The notes under the pieces were generated by a model, which was given only the letters and a program-made list of their open reading frames with translations, was not told where the DNA came from and searched no databases. 64,000 nt of DNA, taken from Pseudomonas sp. MN1F. Its GTDB lineage: Bacteria; Pseudomonadota; Gammaproteobacteria; Pseudomonadales; Pseudomonadaceae. The DNA lies in the NCBI RefSeq assembly GCF_009391885.1, contig NZ_VZII01000037.1, positions 1 through 64,000 of the forward strand, in the 5' to 3' direction. Positions 49,511 to 58,663 of this stretch are shown here, in pieces; the stretch's first letter is position 1; each line of letters begins with the position of its first letter. A program made the translations under genes and the position numbers.

Positions 49511-51292
49511 ATGGCCGCTGAAGGCAACGCAGGACTGTTGTTGGGCGTCATCACGTTGCTCAGCGCTGCCGTGGTGGCCGTGCCACTGCTCAAGCGCATC
49601 GGCTTCGGCTCGGTGCTCGGTTACCTGCTGGCGGGGATGATGATCGGACCCTTCGGGCTGCAGCTGGTCAATGACCCTCACACCATCATTGATGTGGGCG
49701 AATTGGGCGTGGTGATGTTTCTCTTCGTGATTGGCCTGGAGCTCAAACCCTCGCATCTGTGGGAGCTGCGCGCGCAGATCTTTGGACTGGGCAGCCTGCA
49801 GGTGTTGATCTGTGCCGTTCTGCTCACCGTCGTCGGCAAGGCCTTTGGTTTCCCTTGGCAGGTGTCATTCGTCTGCGCGGCCGGTTTTGTACTCACGTCC
49901 ACGGCGATCGTCATGCAAGTGCTCTCGGAGCGGGGTGACTTGACCGAGCCGAGGGGCCAACGCATCGTCTCCATTCTGCTGTTTGAAGACCTGTTGATAG
50001 TGCCGTTGCTGGCGGTGGTGGCATTTCTGGCACCTACTGCATCGGTGCCCGAACCCAGCTCACCCCTGTGGCAACGCATGGCAACCGCAGCGCTGTCCCT
50101 GAGTGCACTGGTGGTCATCGGGTTGTGGTTGCTCAACCCGCTGTTTCGGGTATTGGCCCAAGCCAGGGCGCGCGAGGTGATGACTGCTGCCGCGCTGCTG
50201 GTGGTGCTGGGAGCGGCGCTGCTGATGGAAATCGGCGGCCTGTCAATGGCCATGGGCGCGTTCGTTGCCGGTGTGCTGCTTTCGGAGTCCACCTTCCGCC
50301 ACCAGCTGGAGGCTGACATAGAACCGTTTCGCGGGCTGTTGCTGGGGCTGTTTTTTCTCGGCGTCGGCATGGCGCTGGATCTGCAGGTGGTGGCCAGCAA
50401 CTGGCTGCTCATCAGCTCTGGCGTGCTGGCGCTGATGGTGGTCAAGGCGCTGTGTATCTACGGGGTCGCGCGCCTTGCGAAAAGCCAGCATGGTGATGCG
50501 CTGGACCGTGCCGTGCTGATGGCCCAGGGGGGTGAATTCGCGTTCGTGCTGTTTGCCGAAGCGCTGAAACTCAGGGTCGTCAGTGCCGAAATCAACGCCA
50601 ACATGACGGCTATCGTGGTGTTGTCCATGGCCCTTACGCCGGTCAACCTTCTGCTGTACAAGCGCTTCGCGCGGCCCCGGGCGGTTTCCATGGACGGTGT
50701 GGAGCCGGCACAGAATCTTCAAGGCCATGTCCTGATCATAGGGTTTGGCCGTGTCGGCCAGATCGCTTGCCAGGCACCACTCGCTCATGGCGCCAAGCTT
50801 TCAATCATCGACATGGACCCGGAGGTGATCCGCGCCGTCGAGCCTTACGGTTTCAAGGTCTATTACGGTGATGGTGCCCGGCACGACCTGTTGCATGCTG
50901 CCGGGGCCCATCACGCCCGCACCATCATTGTGTGCGTGAATGACAAGAAGGCCGCGACACGCATCGTCGAAAGCACGCGGCACTATTGCCCGCAGGTGAA
51001 GGTGCTGGTGCGCGCCTTTGACCGCGAGCACGCGTTGGAGCTGGTCAAGCACGACGCCGACTACATCGTGCGGGAAACCTTTGAATCCGCCTTGCTGCTT
51101 GGCCACCAGGCCGTGCTGAGCCTGGGTGCCTCAGCGCACGAAGCCGACGCGGTGACCGACGAGGTGCGCACCCGCGATGCCGAACGTTTTGCCCTGGAAA
51201 CATCCGGGGGGCTATTTGCCGGGCGAGCGTTGGTCCTGGGAAATATCGAGCGCATTGAGCCGCCGCCCCACGAAGCGCGGAATGCTCAGTGA
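49511..51292 (+). CDS. kefB: KefB-like glutathione-regulated K+/H+ antiporter
   Basis: This 593-residue protein has a CPA2 Na+/H+-exchanger-type membrane domain (about 1-385, 12 or more helices; LGYLLAGMMIGPFGL, FVIGLELKP, FLGVGMALDLQ) and a cytosolic TrkA-N/RCK domain (from about 395; HVLIIGFGRVGQ and D in the next strand IIDMDPEV). Kef systems export K+ and acidify the cytoplasm during electrophile or oxidative stress. It is the last gene of the reduced stress island. No KefF/KefG partner gene is present. ATG 49511 follows GAGGGC; a TTG further in is unlikely. Confidence 0.85.
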   Translation: MAAEGNAGLLLGVITLLSAAVVAVPLLKRIGFGSVLGYLLAGMMIGPFGLQLVNDPHTIIDVGELGVVMFLFVIGLELKPSHLWELRAQIFGLGSLQVLICAVLLTVVGKAFGFPWQVSFVCAAGFVLTSTAIVMQVLSERGDLTEPRGQRIVSILLFEDLLIVPLLAVVAFLAPTASVPEPSSPLWQRMATAALSLSALVVIGLWLLNPLFRVLAQARAREVMTAAALLVVLGAALLMEIGGLSMAMGAFVAGVLLSESTFRHQLEADIEPFRGLLLGLFFLGVGMALDLQVVASNWLLISSGVLALMVVKALCIYGVARLAKSQHGDALDRAVLMAQGGEFAFVLFAEALKLRVVSAEINANMTAIVVLSMALTPVNLLLYKRFARPRAVSMDGVEPAQNLQGHVLIIGFGRVGQIACQAPLAHGAKLSIIDMDPEVIRAVEPYGFKVYYGDGARHDLLHAAGAHHARTIIVCVNDKKAATRIVESTRHYCPQVKVLVRAFDREHALELVKHDADYIVRETFESALLLGHQAVLSLGASAHEADAVTDEVRTRDAERFALETSGGLFAGRALVLGNIERIEPPPHEARNAQ

Positions 51293-51349
51293 GCATGTCA
51301 GCCACGCTTCATCAACGGATCTGACGCAAGCCTTCCATGGCGGCTGTTT

Positions 51350-51913
51350 TCAAGGTTCAGGGAATGGCAAAGGTGCGGTTGTAGGGCGCCGGACAGCGAA
51401 GACGTTGAGCGTCATGGCCACCAAGGCGTAGTAGCCGAAAATCGCAACCAGCTCGACTACAGCGGGCTCGCCGAAAGCCTTCACCGCTTCCTGATAGCGG
51501 TCGTCACTGACCCGACGCGTACGGTAGAGCTCTTCACCCAAGTGGTAGACGATGGCCTCATCTTCCTGGATGAAGGTGGGTGTACGCTGTGCGCGCAGCG
51601 CGTCGATGACTTCGTCACTCAGCCCGCTGCTTCGAGCAATGGGCTCATGAATTTGCCACTCTGCCTGGGACTGCCACCAGGCTGCGGTGAGCAGTATCGC
51701 CAACTCGCTCAAACGCAAATCCAGCCGAGTGTGGTACCTGCAGAACGCCCCAAGGCGTTGTGCGTGATCAGCCAATGCAGGGCTGTGGATCCACGCAAGG
51801 AATGGGCCGTCCAGATTTCCCCGTGGCCCTTGGAGGATGTCACTTAGCACCTTGCGCTGTTCTTGGCTCATCTGCTCTTCAAGGAGTGAGGTCAAGCGGG
51901 ATTGAATGTTCAT
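51350..51913 (-). CDS. Carboxymuconolactone-decarboxylase-family protein
   Basis: This 187-residue protein has the all-helical AhpD/CMD fold pattern (LRLSELAILLTAAWWQSQAEWQIHEPIARSSGLSDEVIDALRAQ). The AhpD Cys-x2-Cys motif is replaced by WWQSQAEW, so it is not a thiol peroxidase partner. Its 3' end is separated from kefB by 57 bases of convergent space. It starts ten bases upstream of the aminotransferase stop on the same strand, so the two are co-transcribed. Function unknown; related proteins occur in catabolic clusters as decarboxylase or isomerase-like enzymes. Confidence 0.75.
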   Translation of the reverse strand: MNIQSRLTSLLEEQMSQEQRKVLSDILQGPRGNLDGPFLAWIHSPALADHAQRLGAFCRYHTRLDLRLSELAILLTAAWWQSQAEWQIHEPIARSSGLSDEVIDALRAQRTPTFIQEDEAIVYHLGEELYRTRRVSDDRYQEAVKAFGEPAVVELVAIFGYYALVAMTLNVFAVRRPTTAPLPFPEP

Positions 51914-51923
51914 GAGCGCTTTC

Positions 51924-53252
51924 TCAAACTCCTGCGATTGAGCTGTCTATTGCCAGCGCGAGCTTATCAATGATTTCGTCGATATGGCTTGAGTCGATGA
52001 TGAAGGGCGGTGCCAGCAGAATGTGATCCCCTCGTTGCCCATCCACAGTTCCGCCCATGGGGTAGCACATCAGACCCTGTGCCATGGCCGCTTTCTTCAC
52101 CCGTGCATGCAGTTTGATCGAAGGATCAAAAGGCGTTTTCGTTGCCCGATCATTGACCAGTTCGATGCCACGAAATAGCCCGCGCCCTCGAACGTCACCC
52201 ACATGAGGGTGCCCGCTGAACCGCTCAAGCAAACGCGCGTGCAGGGCGTCACCCACCGTGACGACCTGGCTCAAAAGCCCGCGTTTCTCGATGGTTTTCT
52301 GCACCGCCAAGGCAGCAGCACAGGCGGTTGCGTGGCCTATATAGGTATGGCCGTGCTGAAAGAAGCCTGAACCGTTGGCGATAGCGTCACGGATCTTCGC
52401 ACTGACCATGGTTGCGCCAATCGGCTGGTAGCCGGCGCCCAACCCTTTGGCGATGGTGATCAGGTCGGCAGTGATGCCCTCCTGTTCAGCCGCGAACAGT
52501 GAACCCGTGCGGCCCATGCCACACATGACTTCGTCGAGAATAAGCAGCACGCCATGGCGATCGCAGATTTCACGGACGCGTTTGAAGTAGCCCGCGACAG
52601 CTGGAACGGCACCCAAGGTGGCCCCTACGACAGGCTCAGCGATGAAAGCCATGACGTTTGCCGGGCCCAGGCGGCAGATTTCCGATTCCAGCTCTTCGCC
52701 TAGTCGCTGGGCATATTGCTCAACGGTTTCACCCGGTAACTGATCACGGTAGGCATAACTCGGGCTGACGTGGCTAACGTTGATCAGCAATGGCTCGAAC
52801 TGCCGACGTCGCCATTCGTTACCACCCGCCGCCAGGGCACCCAACGTGTTTCCGTGATAGCTCTGGCGACGTGCAATCACATGCTTGCGACTGGGCTGGC
52901 CAATTTCCACGAAGTATTGCCGCGCCAGTTTGAGTGCGGTTTCCACCGCCTCAGAACCGCCGGACACGAAATAGACAGACTCCAGCCCTTCAGGGGCGCG
53001 GGCGACAAGAAAATCTGCCAGCTCTTCCATGACATCAGTGGTGAAGAAAGAGCTGTGGGCGTAGGCCAGTTGCCCAATCTGATGGCGTACTGCCTCGATG
53101 ACCTCAGGGTCGCTGTGGCCAAGGCAAGAAACTGCTGCGCCTCCACTGGCATCCAGGTAGCGCTTCCCGGCGCTATCAATCAGATAAGGCCCATCACCTG
53201 CTACGGCTGTGGGGTAGGTATGGCTGAAGCTTCGATGCAAGACGTGGCTCAT
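51924..53252 (-). CDS. Class III PLP-dependent aminotransferase
   Basis: This 442-residue enzyme has the class III landmarks: VYFVSGGSEAVETALKLAR near 93-111, ILDEVMCGMGRTG (Asp240) and TIAKGLGAGYQPIGA with the PLP Lys269. It belongs to the group acting on beta-alanine, gamma-aminobutyrate, diamines or other omega-amino compounds, producing an aldehyde or keto acid. The open frame continues well upstream; ATG 53252 with GGAGGTGATC is the clear start. It is divergent from the amino-acid ABC operon, which may import its substrate or a precursor. Confidence 0.85.
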   Translation of the reverse strand: MSHVLHRSFSHTYPTAVAGDGPYLIDSAGKRYLDASGGAAVSCLGHSDPEVIEAVRHQIGQLAYAHSSFFTTDVMEELADFLVARAPEGLESVYFVSGGSEAVETALKLARQYFVEIGQPSRKHVIARRQSYHGNTLGALAAGGNEWRRRQFEPLLINVSHVSPSYAYRDQLPGETVEQYAQRLGEELESEICRLGPANVMAFIAEPVVGATLGAVPAVAGYFKRVREICDRHGVLLILDEVMCGMGRTGSLFAAEQEGITADLITIAKGLGAGYQPIGATMVSAKIRDAIANGSGFFQHGHTYIGHATACAAALAVQKTIEKRGLLSQVVTVGDALHARLLERFSGHPHVGDVRGRGLFRGIELVNDRATKTPFDPSIKLHARVKKAAMAQGLMCYPMGGTVDGQRGDHILLAPPFIIDSSHIDEIIDKLALAIDSSIAGV

Positions 53253-53475
53253 GATCACCTCCAAGGGGTGTGCAAATATTACTTGCATATAAATCAGAAG
53301 CAACGGATATTTGCATTTCACCGCAGGAAGCGCCGCTCGTACTGCGCTGGTAGACGCGCGCCCTTGGCATGGAATGCCGCCAATAACAATCAGGGGCCTG
53401 CCCCATACCTTGCTACTGCCGCTTTCCCTCGGGCCGACAACGGCAGCCGAGCCTCCCCCTTGAAGAGGAAAGACG
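53253..53475. promoter_or_regulatory. Divergent promoter region, aminotransferase and ABC operon
   Basis: These 223 bases lie between the divergent starts and contain a TTGCATATAAATC-type AT-rich patch (about 53282-53295) able to serve as promoter for one side. AATAACAA at 53383-53390 matches the Crc motif but lies 86 bases from the nearest start. No gene seen. Confidence 0.4.
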
Positions 53476-54219
53476 ATGAAAAAATTTCTTAAGGTATCGC
53501 TTGCAGCTTTCGCTCTTGCCATTTCAGGCACCTCGATGGCCGCCGGAAAAGAGTTGCTGATCGCAACCGACACGGCGTTCGTGCCTTTCGAGTTCAAGCA
53601 GGGCAATGAGTATGTGGGCTTCGATATCGATCTTTGGGCGGCAATTGCCAAAGAGCTGGGTGTGACCTATCAGCTCAAGCCAATGGATTTCAACGGCATC
53701 ATTCCCGCGTTGCAAACCCATAACGTGGACGCGGCGCTTGCCGGGATCACAATCAAGGAAGAGCGCAAACAGGCTATCGATTTCTCCGACGGTTACTACG
53801 ACAGCGGCTTTCTGCTGATGGTCAAAAGTGACAACCAGACCATCAAGGGTGAAGCAGACATTGCCGGCAAAAGCCTGGCGGTGAAGAGCGGAACGTCGGC
53901 AGCCGACTATGCCAAGGCCAATCTCAAGGCCAAAGATCTGCGTCAGTTCCCGAACATCGACAATGCCTATCTGGAACTGCGCACGGGGCGCGTCGACGCC
54001 GCCATGCACGATACGCCAAACGTGCTCTATTACATCAAGACCGCCGGCGAAGGTCAGGTCAAAGCCGTGGGTGCACAGATGATGGCGCAGCAATACGGCA
54101 TCGGCTTCCCTAAAGGCAGCGAACTGCGCGAGCCAGTCAACGCAGCCCTGAAGAAACTTCGGGAGGATGGCACCTACGCCAGAATCTATGAAAAGTGGTT
54201 TGGCACTCAACCACAGTAA
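53476..54219 (+). CDS. Polar amino-acid ABC transporter, periplasmic binding protein
   Basis: This 247-residue protein has a signal peptide (residues 1-22, ...SGTSMA) and the SBP family 3 pattern (LLIATDTAFVPFEFKQGNEYVGFDIDLWAAIAKELGVTYQLKPMDFNGIIPALQTHNVDAALAGITI). It resembles GlnH. Arg/Asp of the alpha-amino-acid clamp are present in the TIKEERKQAIDFSDGYY and RTGRVDAAMHD segments. GAAGAGGAAAG precedes ATG 53476. It captures a glutamine-like or other polar amino compound for the permease encoded next. Confidence 0.88.
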   Translation: MKKFLKVSLAAFALAISGTSMAAGKELLIATDTAFVPFEFKQGNEYVGFDIDLWAAIAKELGVTYQLKPMDFNGIIPALQTHNVDAALAGITIKEERKQAIDFSDGYYDSGFLLMVKSDNQTIKGEADIAGKSLAVKSGTSAADYAKANLKAKDLRQFPNIDNAYLELRTGRVDAAMHDTPNVLYYIKTAGEGQVKAVGAQMMAQQYGIGFPKGSELREPVNAALKKLREDGTYARIYEKWFGTQPQ

Positions 54220-54250
54220 ATCCTTCCAAGTTTTCTGAGAGTTCACCGTT

Positions 54251-54907
54251 ATGCAATTTCAATGGAGCGCCATCTGGGATGCGCTCCCGGTTCTGCTGGA
54301 AGGTGCCAAACTCACGCTCTGGATCTCGATCCTGGGCCTGATCGGCGGCGCAATCATCGGTGTGATCGCGGGCTTCGCCCGCGCTTACGGTGGTTTCTTC
54401 AGCAGTCGGGTAGCGTTGGTATTCATCGAGCTGATTCGTGGCACCCCCATCATGGTGCAGGTGATGTTTATCTACTTCGCCTTGCCCCTGATGATTCCCG
54501 TGCGCATCGATCCGTTCGGGGCCGCCGTGTTCACCATCATGATCAACTCGGGTGCCTACATCGGCGAGATTACCCGAGGAGCCGTCCTGTCGATCAACAA
54601 GGGCTTTCGTGAAGCCGGACTGGCGCTGGGGCTCTCTCGCCGCGACACCCTTCGCTATGTCATCACACCGCTGGCGTTTCGCCGGATGATTCCGGCCCTG
54701 GGCAACCAGTGGATCGTCAGTATCAAGGATACGTCGTTATTCATCGTCATCGGTGTGGCCGAACTGACCCGCCAGGGCCAGGAAGTGATCGCCGGCAATT
54801 TCCGCGCGATGGAGGTCTGGTCTGCCGTGGCCGTGATCTACCTGATCATTACCCTGGTGCTCAGCTACATCCTGCGCCGTATGGAAGCGAGGTTGAAAAT
54901 CCTGTGA
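54251..54907 (+). CDS. Polar amino-acid ABC transporter permease (GlnP-like)
   Basis: This 218-residue protein has about five helices and the HisM/GlnP signature EAGLALGLSRRDTLRYVITPLAFRRMIPALGNQWIVSIKDTSL. It is a half-transporter that probably acts as a homodimer, because only one permease gene is present. It overlaps the ATPase gene by four bases (GTGA) and follows the binding protein by 31 bases. Confidence 0.88.
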   Translation: MQFQWSAIWDALPVLLEGAKLTLWISILGLIGGAIIGVIAGFARAYGGFFSSRVALVFIELIRGTPIMVQVMFIYFALPLMIPVRIDPFGAAVFTIMINSGAYIGEITRGAVLSINKGFREAGLALGLSRRDTLRYVITPLAFRRMIPALGNQWIVSIKDTSLFIVIGVAELTRQGQEVIAGNFRAMEVWSAVAVIYLIITLVLSYILRRMEARLKIL

Positions 54908-55626
54908 TCGAATTCAAGAACGTTTCCAAACACTTCGGCAGCACTCAGGTGCTCCATAACATCGACCTGAGCATTGCCTGCGGTGAGGTCGTGGTCATCA
55001 TCGGGCCGTCGGGTTCTGGCAAATCCACCTTGCTGCGCTGCATCAACAAGCTGGAAGAAATCAGCGAGGGTGAGCTGATTGTCGACGGTTTGAAGGTCAA
55101 CGACCCCAAGGTCGATGAGCGCCTGATTCGCCAGGAAGCCGGCATGGTGTTCCAGCAGTTCCATCTGTTCCCACAGATGACGGCGCTGGAAAACGTGGCG
55201 TTCGGACCGATCCGGGTGCGCGGGGCAAGCAAGGCCGAAGCGCATGCGCTCGGTCGTGAGCTGCTGGCCAAGGTCGGCCTGGCCGAACGCGCTGACCATT
55301 ATCCGTCGCAGCTGTCGGGCGGCCAACAACAGCGAGTGGCCATTGCCCGGGCGCTGGCGGTCAAACCCAAGATGATGCTGTTCGACGAGCCGACTTCTGC
55401 GCTGGATCCGGAGCTGCGGCATGAGGTGCTGACCGTGATGAAGGCGCTGGCAGAGGAGGGGATGACCATGGTCATCGTCACCCACGAAGTGGATTTTGCG
55501 CGCAAGGTCGCCAGCCGATTGATCTTCATCGATAAGGGGCGCATCGCCGAAGACGGCAAGCCACAAGAGCTGATCGCCAATCCACCCAGCCCGCGCTTGC
55601 GCGAATTCCTCCAGCACGTTTCATAA
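54904..55626 (+). CDS. Polar amino-acid ABC transporter ATP-binding protein (GlnQ-like)
   Basis: This 240-residue ATPase has Walker A GPSGSGKST (about 33-41), VFQQFHLFPQMTALENV, signature LSGGQQQR, Walker B MMLFDEPTSALDPE and VTHEVDFA. GTG 54904 overlaps the permease stop; the longer open frame upstream is only a permease shadow. With the two preceding genes it forms a complete importer for a polar amino compound. The C45 hydrolase gene starts 11 bases later. Confidence 0.88.
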   Translation: MIEFKNVSKHFGSTQVLHNIDLSIACGEVVVIIGPSGSGKSTLLRCINKLEEISEGELIVDGLKVNDPKVDERLIRQEAGMVFQQFHLFPQMTALENVAFGPIRVRGASKAEAHALGRELLAKVGLAERADHYPSQLSGGQQQRVAIARALAVKPKMMLFDEPTSALDPELRHEVLTVMKALAEEGMTMVIVTHEVDFARKVASRLIFIDKGRIAEDGKPQELIANPPSPRLREFLQHVS

Positions 55627-55637
55627 GGGGCAACGCG

Positions 55638-56675
55638 ATGCTCGCTCAACTTCACATCGCCGGCAATGCGTTCGAACTCGGACGGCGCCTGGGTGAATTC
55701 GGTCGTCAATCCGTACATGGCAAACTGCGCCTATTACCACTGTGGCAACACCTCGTTTCGTTGGCCGACACGGATAAGGCGCAGCAAATGAAAACGCAGG
55801 TGCGTGAACGGTATCCGCGTTACTGGCAGGAGATCGAAGGCCTTGCCGCCGGGCTTGAGTTGCCGGTCGACGAAGTCTTCATGTGGAACTGCCGGGGCGA
55901 TTTTCCTGGGCTCGTGAGTGTGGATGGCTGTACCACTGTGTTTGGTCAGGCAGAGCAGGGGACACTGATCGCCCACAATGAAGACGGGCTGCCCCAATTG
56001 CGCGATGATTGTGCCATTGTCCACGCCAACCCGGAGGAGGGTGTGGCCTTCATCAGCTTCGTCTATCCCGGCTCGATCCCGGGCCATACGTTTGCAGTCA
56101 ACGCGTTCGGCGTTGTTGCGACGGTCAACAACATCCGCCCAACGGATATCCCCGCCGGCTTGCCACGGATGATTCTGGGGCGTGCTTCGCTGGATGCCCG
56201 TACGCTGGATGAGGCGATTGCGGCGGTCTCCCTGATGCCTCGCGCCGGGGCTTTCCACCACGCGTTCGGGCAAGCTGGTACCTCTCGTGTCGTCAGTGTC
56301 GAAGCGACATCAGATGGCGTTGTAGTGCGTGAGGTTGAAGCATCGAGCGGCCACTCGAACCATCTCGTCGATCCGTCGTTTCGGGATTTCAAGCAGATCG
56401 TGACAGGGAGTTCTGGCGCTCGTCAGCACAGAGTCGATCACCTGTTAGCCGGCTCAAACCGCAAGCTCGACCTGGCGCTCGCCCTTCAGATCCTGCGCGA
56501 CGAGGAGCGTGCAACGTTGCCAGTCTACCGGTGTGCGGACGATGATCCTGATGACGAAAATACGCTTGCCACGGCGGTCTTCACGCTGACATCCAGCGCT
56601 GTAGAATGGCGGGTTTATGCGCGCCGAGTGACAGATCATCCTGACGCCCAAGGCGCTGTTGTGTTAGTCCAATAG
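55638..56675 (+). CDS. C45-family (acyl-CoA:6-APA acyltransferase-like) Ntn hydrolase
   Basis: This 345-residue protein follows the C45 pattern: GRRLGEFGRQ near the N-terminus, a propeptide, then VDGCTTVF with Cys98 as the probable autocatalytic nucleophile, and IAHNEDG (Asn114) with VYPGSIPGHTFAVNAFGVVATVNNI. Family members cleave or transfer acyl groups on amide bonds (isopenicillin acyltransferase, acid ceramidase-like hydrolases). It is cytoplasmic (no signal) and co-transcribed with the amino-compound importer, so it probably hydrolyses an imported N-acylated amine or amino acid. The released amine would then be a substrate for the divergent aminotransferase. RpiR follows after 12 bases. 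Confidence 0.8.
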   Translation: MLAQLHIAGNAFELGRRLGEFGRQSVHGKLRLLPLWQHLVSLADTDKAQQMKTQVRERYPRYWQEIEGLAAGLELPVDEVFMWNCRGDFPGLVSVDGCTTVFGQAEQGTLIAHNEDGLPQLRDDCAIVHANPEEGVAFISFVYPGSIPGHTFAVNAFGVVATVNNIRPTDIPAGLPRMILGRASLDARTLDEAIAAVSLMPRAGAFHHAFGQAGTSRVVSVEATSDGVVVREVEASSGHSNHLVDPSFRDFKQIVTGSSGARQHRVDHLLAGSNRKLDLALALQILRDEERATLPVYRCADDDPDDENTLATAVFTLTSSAVEWRVYARRVTDHPDAQGAVVLVQ

Positions 56676-56687
56676 CGGATAACTCCG

Positions 56688-57593
56688 ATGACGCAGTTCA
56701 ATGAATACCTACCAGAAACAGTGACTGAGCTGAAACAGCTGCTGGCTGCCATCGATAGACAAGAGGTGGATATCGCTTTGGGCGGCAGTTCGACGCGCGT
56801 GCTGACCCAGATGATTGAATCGCCGCAACACGCAGCGGTGTCTTCAATCACTGAGTTGGCCGCGCAGTTCGGCGTTAACGCCTCGACGCTGTCCAGGCTC
56901 GCCAGGCGTCTTGGGTATTCAGGGTTCAGCAAATTGCAGGACGTCTTCCGACGAGAGCTGACAGAGGGCAAAAGCTTCTACAGCGATCAGGCGTCACGGT
57001 TAGTGGTCAATACGGAAGGTGTGGGGTCGATTAGCCAATTGGCACGATTGGGTCGCCAGGAAAGCGCCAACATTGCCAGTATGGTGGAGCAGGTCGATCC
57101 CGCTGCGTTTGACGATGTTGTTGGGCTACTTTGCAGCGCCAAACGCGTGCGAATCCATGGTATGAGGCAATTCAACTCTTTGGCGCTGTTCATGTCTTAT
57201 GGGCTTGGGATGCTTCGGCCGGATGTCAGCGCGCTGGACTCCAGCCGACAAGGTGTTGCTGATGCGCTTGCTCAACTGGATGCAGGAGACCTGTTGGTTG
57301 TCGCCAGCTGCTTCCCGTATACCCCGAGCGTGCTGGCGACTGCCGAGGTGGCTAACCGGCACGGGATAAAGGTCGTGGCATTGACGGACTCTGCCAGTTC
57401 GCCTTTGGCCAAGACCGCGCTGCACAGCTTCTATGTGCCCAACCATAGCCTGTTCTTCAGCAACAGCATGTGCGCCTTTATGCTCCTGGCGCAGGGGCTG
57501 CTTAGTGCGGTAGCAGGCGCCTTGGGCGAGACCGCAGTCGCAGCGCTCAAGTATCGTGAAGAGCTCATCTCTGAGTTGAATTCCTCGCTGTAA
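56688..57593 (+). CDS. RpiR-family transcriptional regulator (HTH-SIS)
   Basis: This 301-residue protein has an N-terminal HTH_6 domain (about 1-80; SSITELAAQFGVNASTLSRLARRLGYSGFSKLQ) and a SIS domain (about 125-260; RVRIHGMRQFNSLALFMSYGL, VVASCFPYTPSVLATAEVANRHGIKVVALTDSASSPLAKTA). SIS domains usually bind phosphosugars, but RpiR proteins in amino-acid clusters sense other ligands. It closes the ABC/C45 operon and probably controls it and the divergent aminotransferase gene. Confidence 0.85.
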   Translation: MTQFNEYLPETVTELKQLLAAIDRQEVDIALGGSSTRVLTQMIESPQHAAVSSITELAAQFGVNASTLSRLARRLGYSGFSKLQDVFRRELTEGKSFYSDQASRLVVNTEGVGSISQLARLGRQESANIASMVEQVDPAAFDDVVGLLCSAKRVRIHGMRQFNSLALFMSYGLGMLRPDVSALDSSRQGVADALAQLDAGDLLVVASCFPYTPSVLATAEVANRHGIKVVALTDSASSPLAKTALHSFYVPNHSLFFSNSMCAFMLLAQGLLSAVAGALGETAVAALKYREELISELNSSL

Positions 57594-57617
57594 GTTCTGC
57601 ACGAGGTTTTTCAAGAA

Positions 57618-57633
57618 GCCCGCCGGAGCGGGC
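57618..57633 (-). terminator. Hairpin terminator of the minus-strand operon
   Basis: GCCCGC and GCGGGC pair across a four-base loop; read on the minus strand it is followed by TTCTTG and then a run of A and C. It lies just after the quinone oxidoreductase stop and 24 bases after the RpiR stop, so it may serve both sides. Confidence 0.55.
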
Positions 57634-57640
57634 AAGGGGG

Positions 57641-58663
57641 CTAACACTGGCTAGGCCTGACTCTAAGACAGGCTCCAAGCGGCATCGTAAGTATGATCTT
57701 GCCGATATTGAGTGAGGCCTCCATTTTTCGATGAGCATCCGCGGCTCGCGCCAATGGGAAGGTGCTATCAATCACGGGCTCAAGACTGCCTCCTCCCTCG
57801 AAACGATCAAGCCAGTGTTCGCGAAAGCGTCTGACCATCGCATGTTTTTCAGACTGTGTGCGGGACTTCATCACTGTGCCGATGATCTGCAAGTGGCGGT
57901 ATAGAACGTCTTCCAGCTTGAGGTTCACTTCACCACCGCCACCCAGCATACCGACCTGTACCAGGCGGCCACCCTTGGCGAGCGACTTGATGTTCCTCGT
58001 GAAGTAGGGCTCACCTACAAAATCGATGATGACATCCACACCTTGCCCATCCGTGTGCTGCGCGACGACCTGGGCAAAGTCCTGCGCTTTGTAATCGATG
58101 GTGAAATCGGCACCTAGATTCTCGACCCGGGACAGTTTTCCTGCCTCTGCGGTGGCGAAGACCTTGGCGCCCATGGCGTAAGCAAGCTGCACGGCTGCTG
58201 AGCCAACCCCACCTGCGGCAGCATGAATGAGTACTGACTCGCCTGGTTTCAGTTGCGCCAGGTGGATCATCGCTTCGTGAGCGGTCACAAAGACTTCCGG
58301 GATCGCTGCAGCATGCACGTAGTCGAGAGCACCCGGGATCGGCATCGCCATGCGGTAATCGATTCGCGCGACTTCTGCATAGGCGCCGCCACCCACCACT
58401 CCCATCACGCGATCGCCGACTTGATAGCCTGACACTTCACTGCCAACCTCGATCACCTCACCTGCAATCTCCAGGCCGATGATCAGCGAGTCGCCGAAGT
58501 TGGGACGCCCGTAGCCACCGGTACGATGGGTCAGATCAGCTCGGTTAACGCCGGCAGCATGCACGCGAACCAGCAGGTCGGCGGGGCGGACTTCCGGCAC
58601 AAGTACCTCACTCACCTGGAGCACTTCAGGGCCGCCAAAGGTTTCAAAGGTGATCGCTTTCAT
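57641..58663 (-). CDS. NADPH:quinone oxidoreductase (zinc-independent MDR family)
   Basis: This 340-residue medium-chain reductase has the QOR pattern: EVRPADLLVRVHAAGVNRADLTHRTG, GLEIAGEVIEVG, AGDRVMG-type YQVGDRVMGVV and the NADPH site HAAAGGVGSAAVQLAYAMGAKVFATA. Zinc ligands of alcohol dehydrogenases are missing, as expected for QORs. It overlaps the small carboxymuconolactone-decarboxylase gene by four bases and ends at a hairpin terminator. It may reduce an enone or quinone formed in the same catabolic route. Confidence 0.85.
   Translation of the reverse strand: MKAITFETFGGPEVLQVSEVLVPEVRPADLLVRVHAAGVNRADLTHRTGGYGRPNFGDSLIIGLEIAGEVIEVGSEVSGYQVGDRVMGVVGGGAYAEVARIDYRMAMPIPGALDYVHAAAIPEVFVTAHEAMIHLAQLKPGESVLIHAAAGGVGSAAVQLAYAMGAKVFATAEAGKLSRVENLGADFTIDYKAQDFAQVVAQHTDGQGVDVIIDFVGEPYFTRNIKSLAKGGRLVQVGMLGGGGEVNLKLEDVLYRHLQIIGTVMKSRTQSEKHAMVRRFREHWLDRFEGGGSLEPVIDSTFPLARAADAHRKMEASLNIGKIILTMPLGACLRVRPSQC

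Noticed and set aside
53383..53390. Crc motif AATAACAA before the ABC operon
   Set aside because: It lies 86 bases from the nearest start and may be outside the transcript, so it was not counted with the other motifs.
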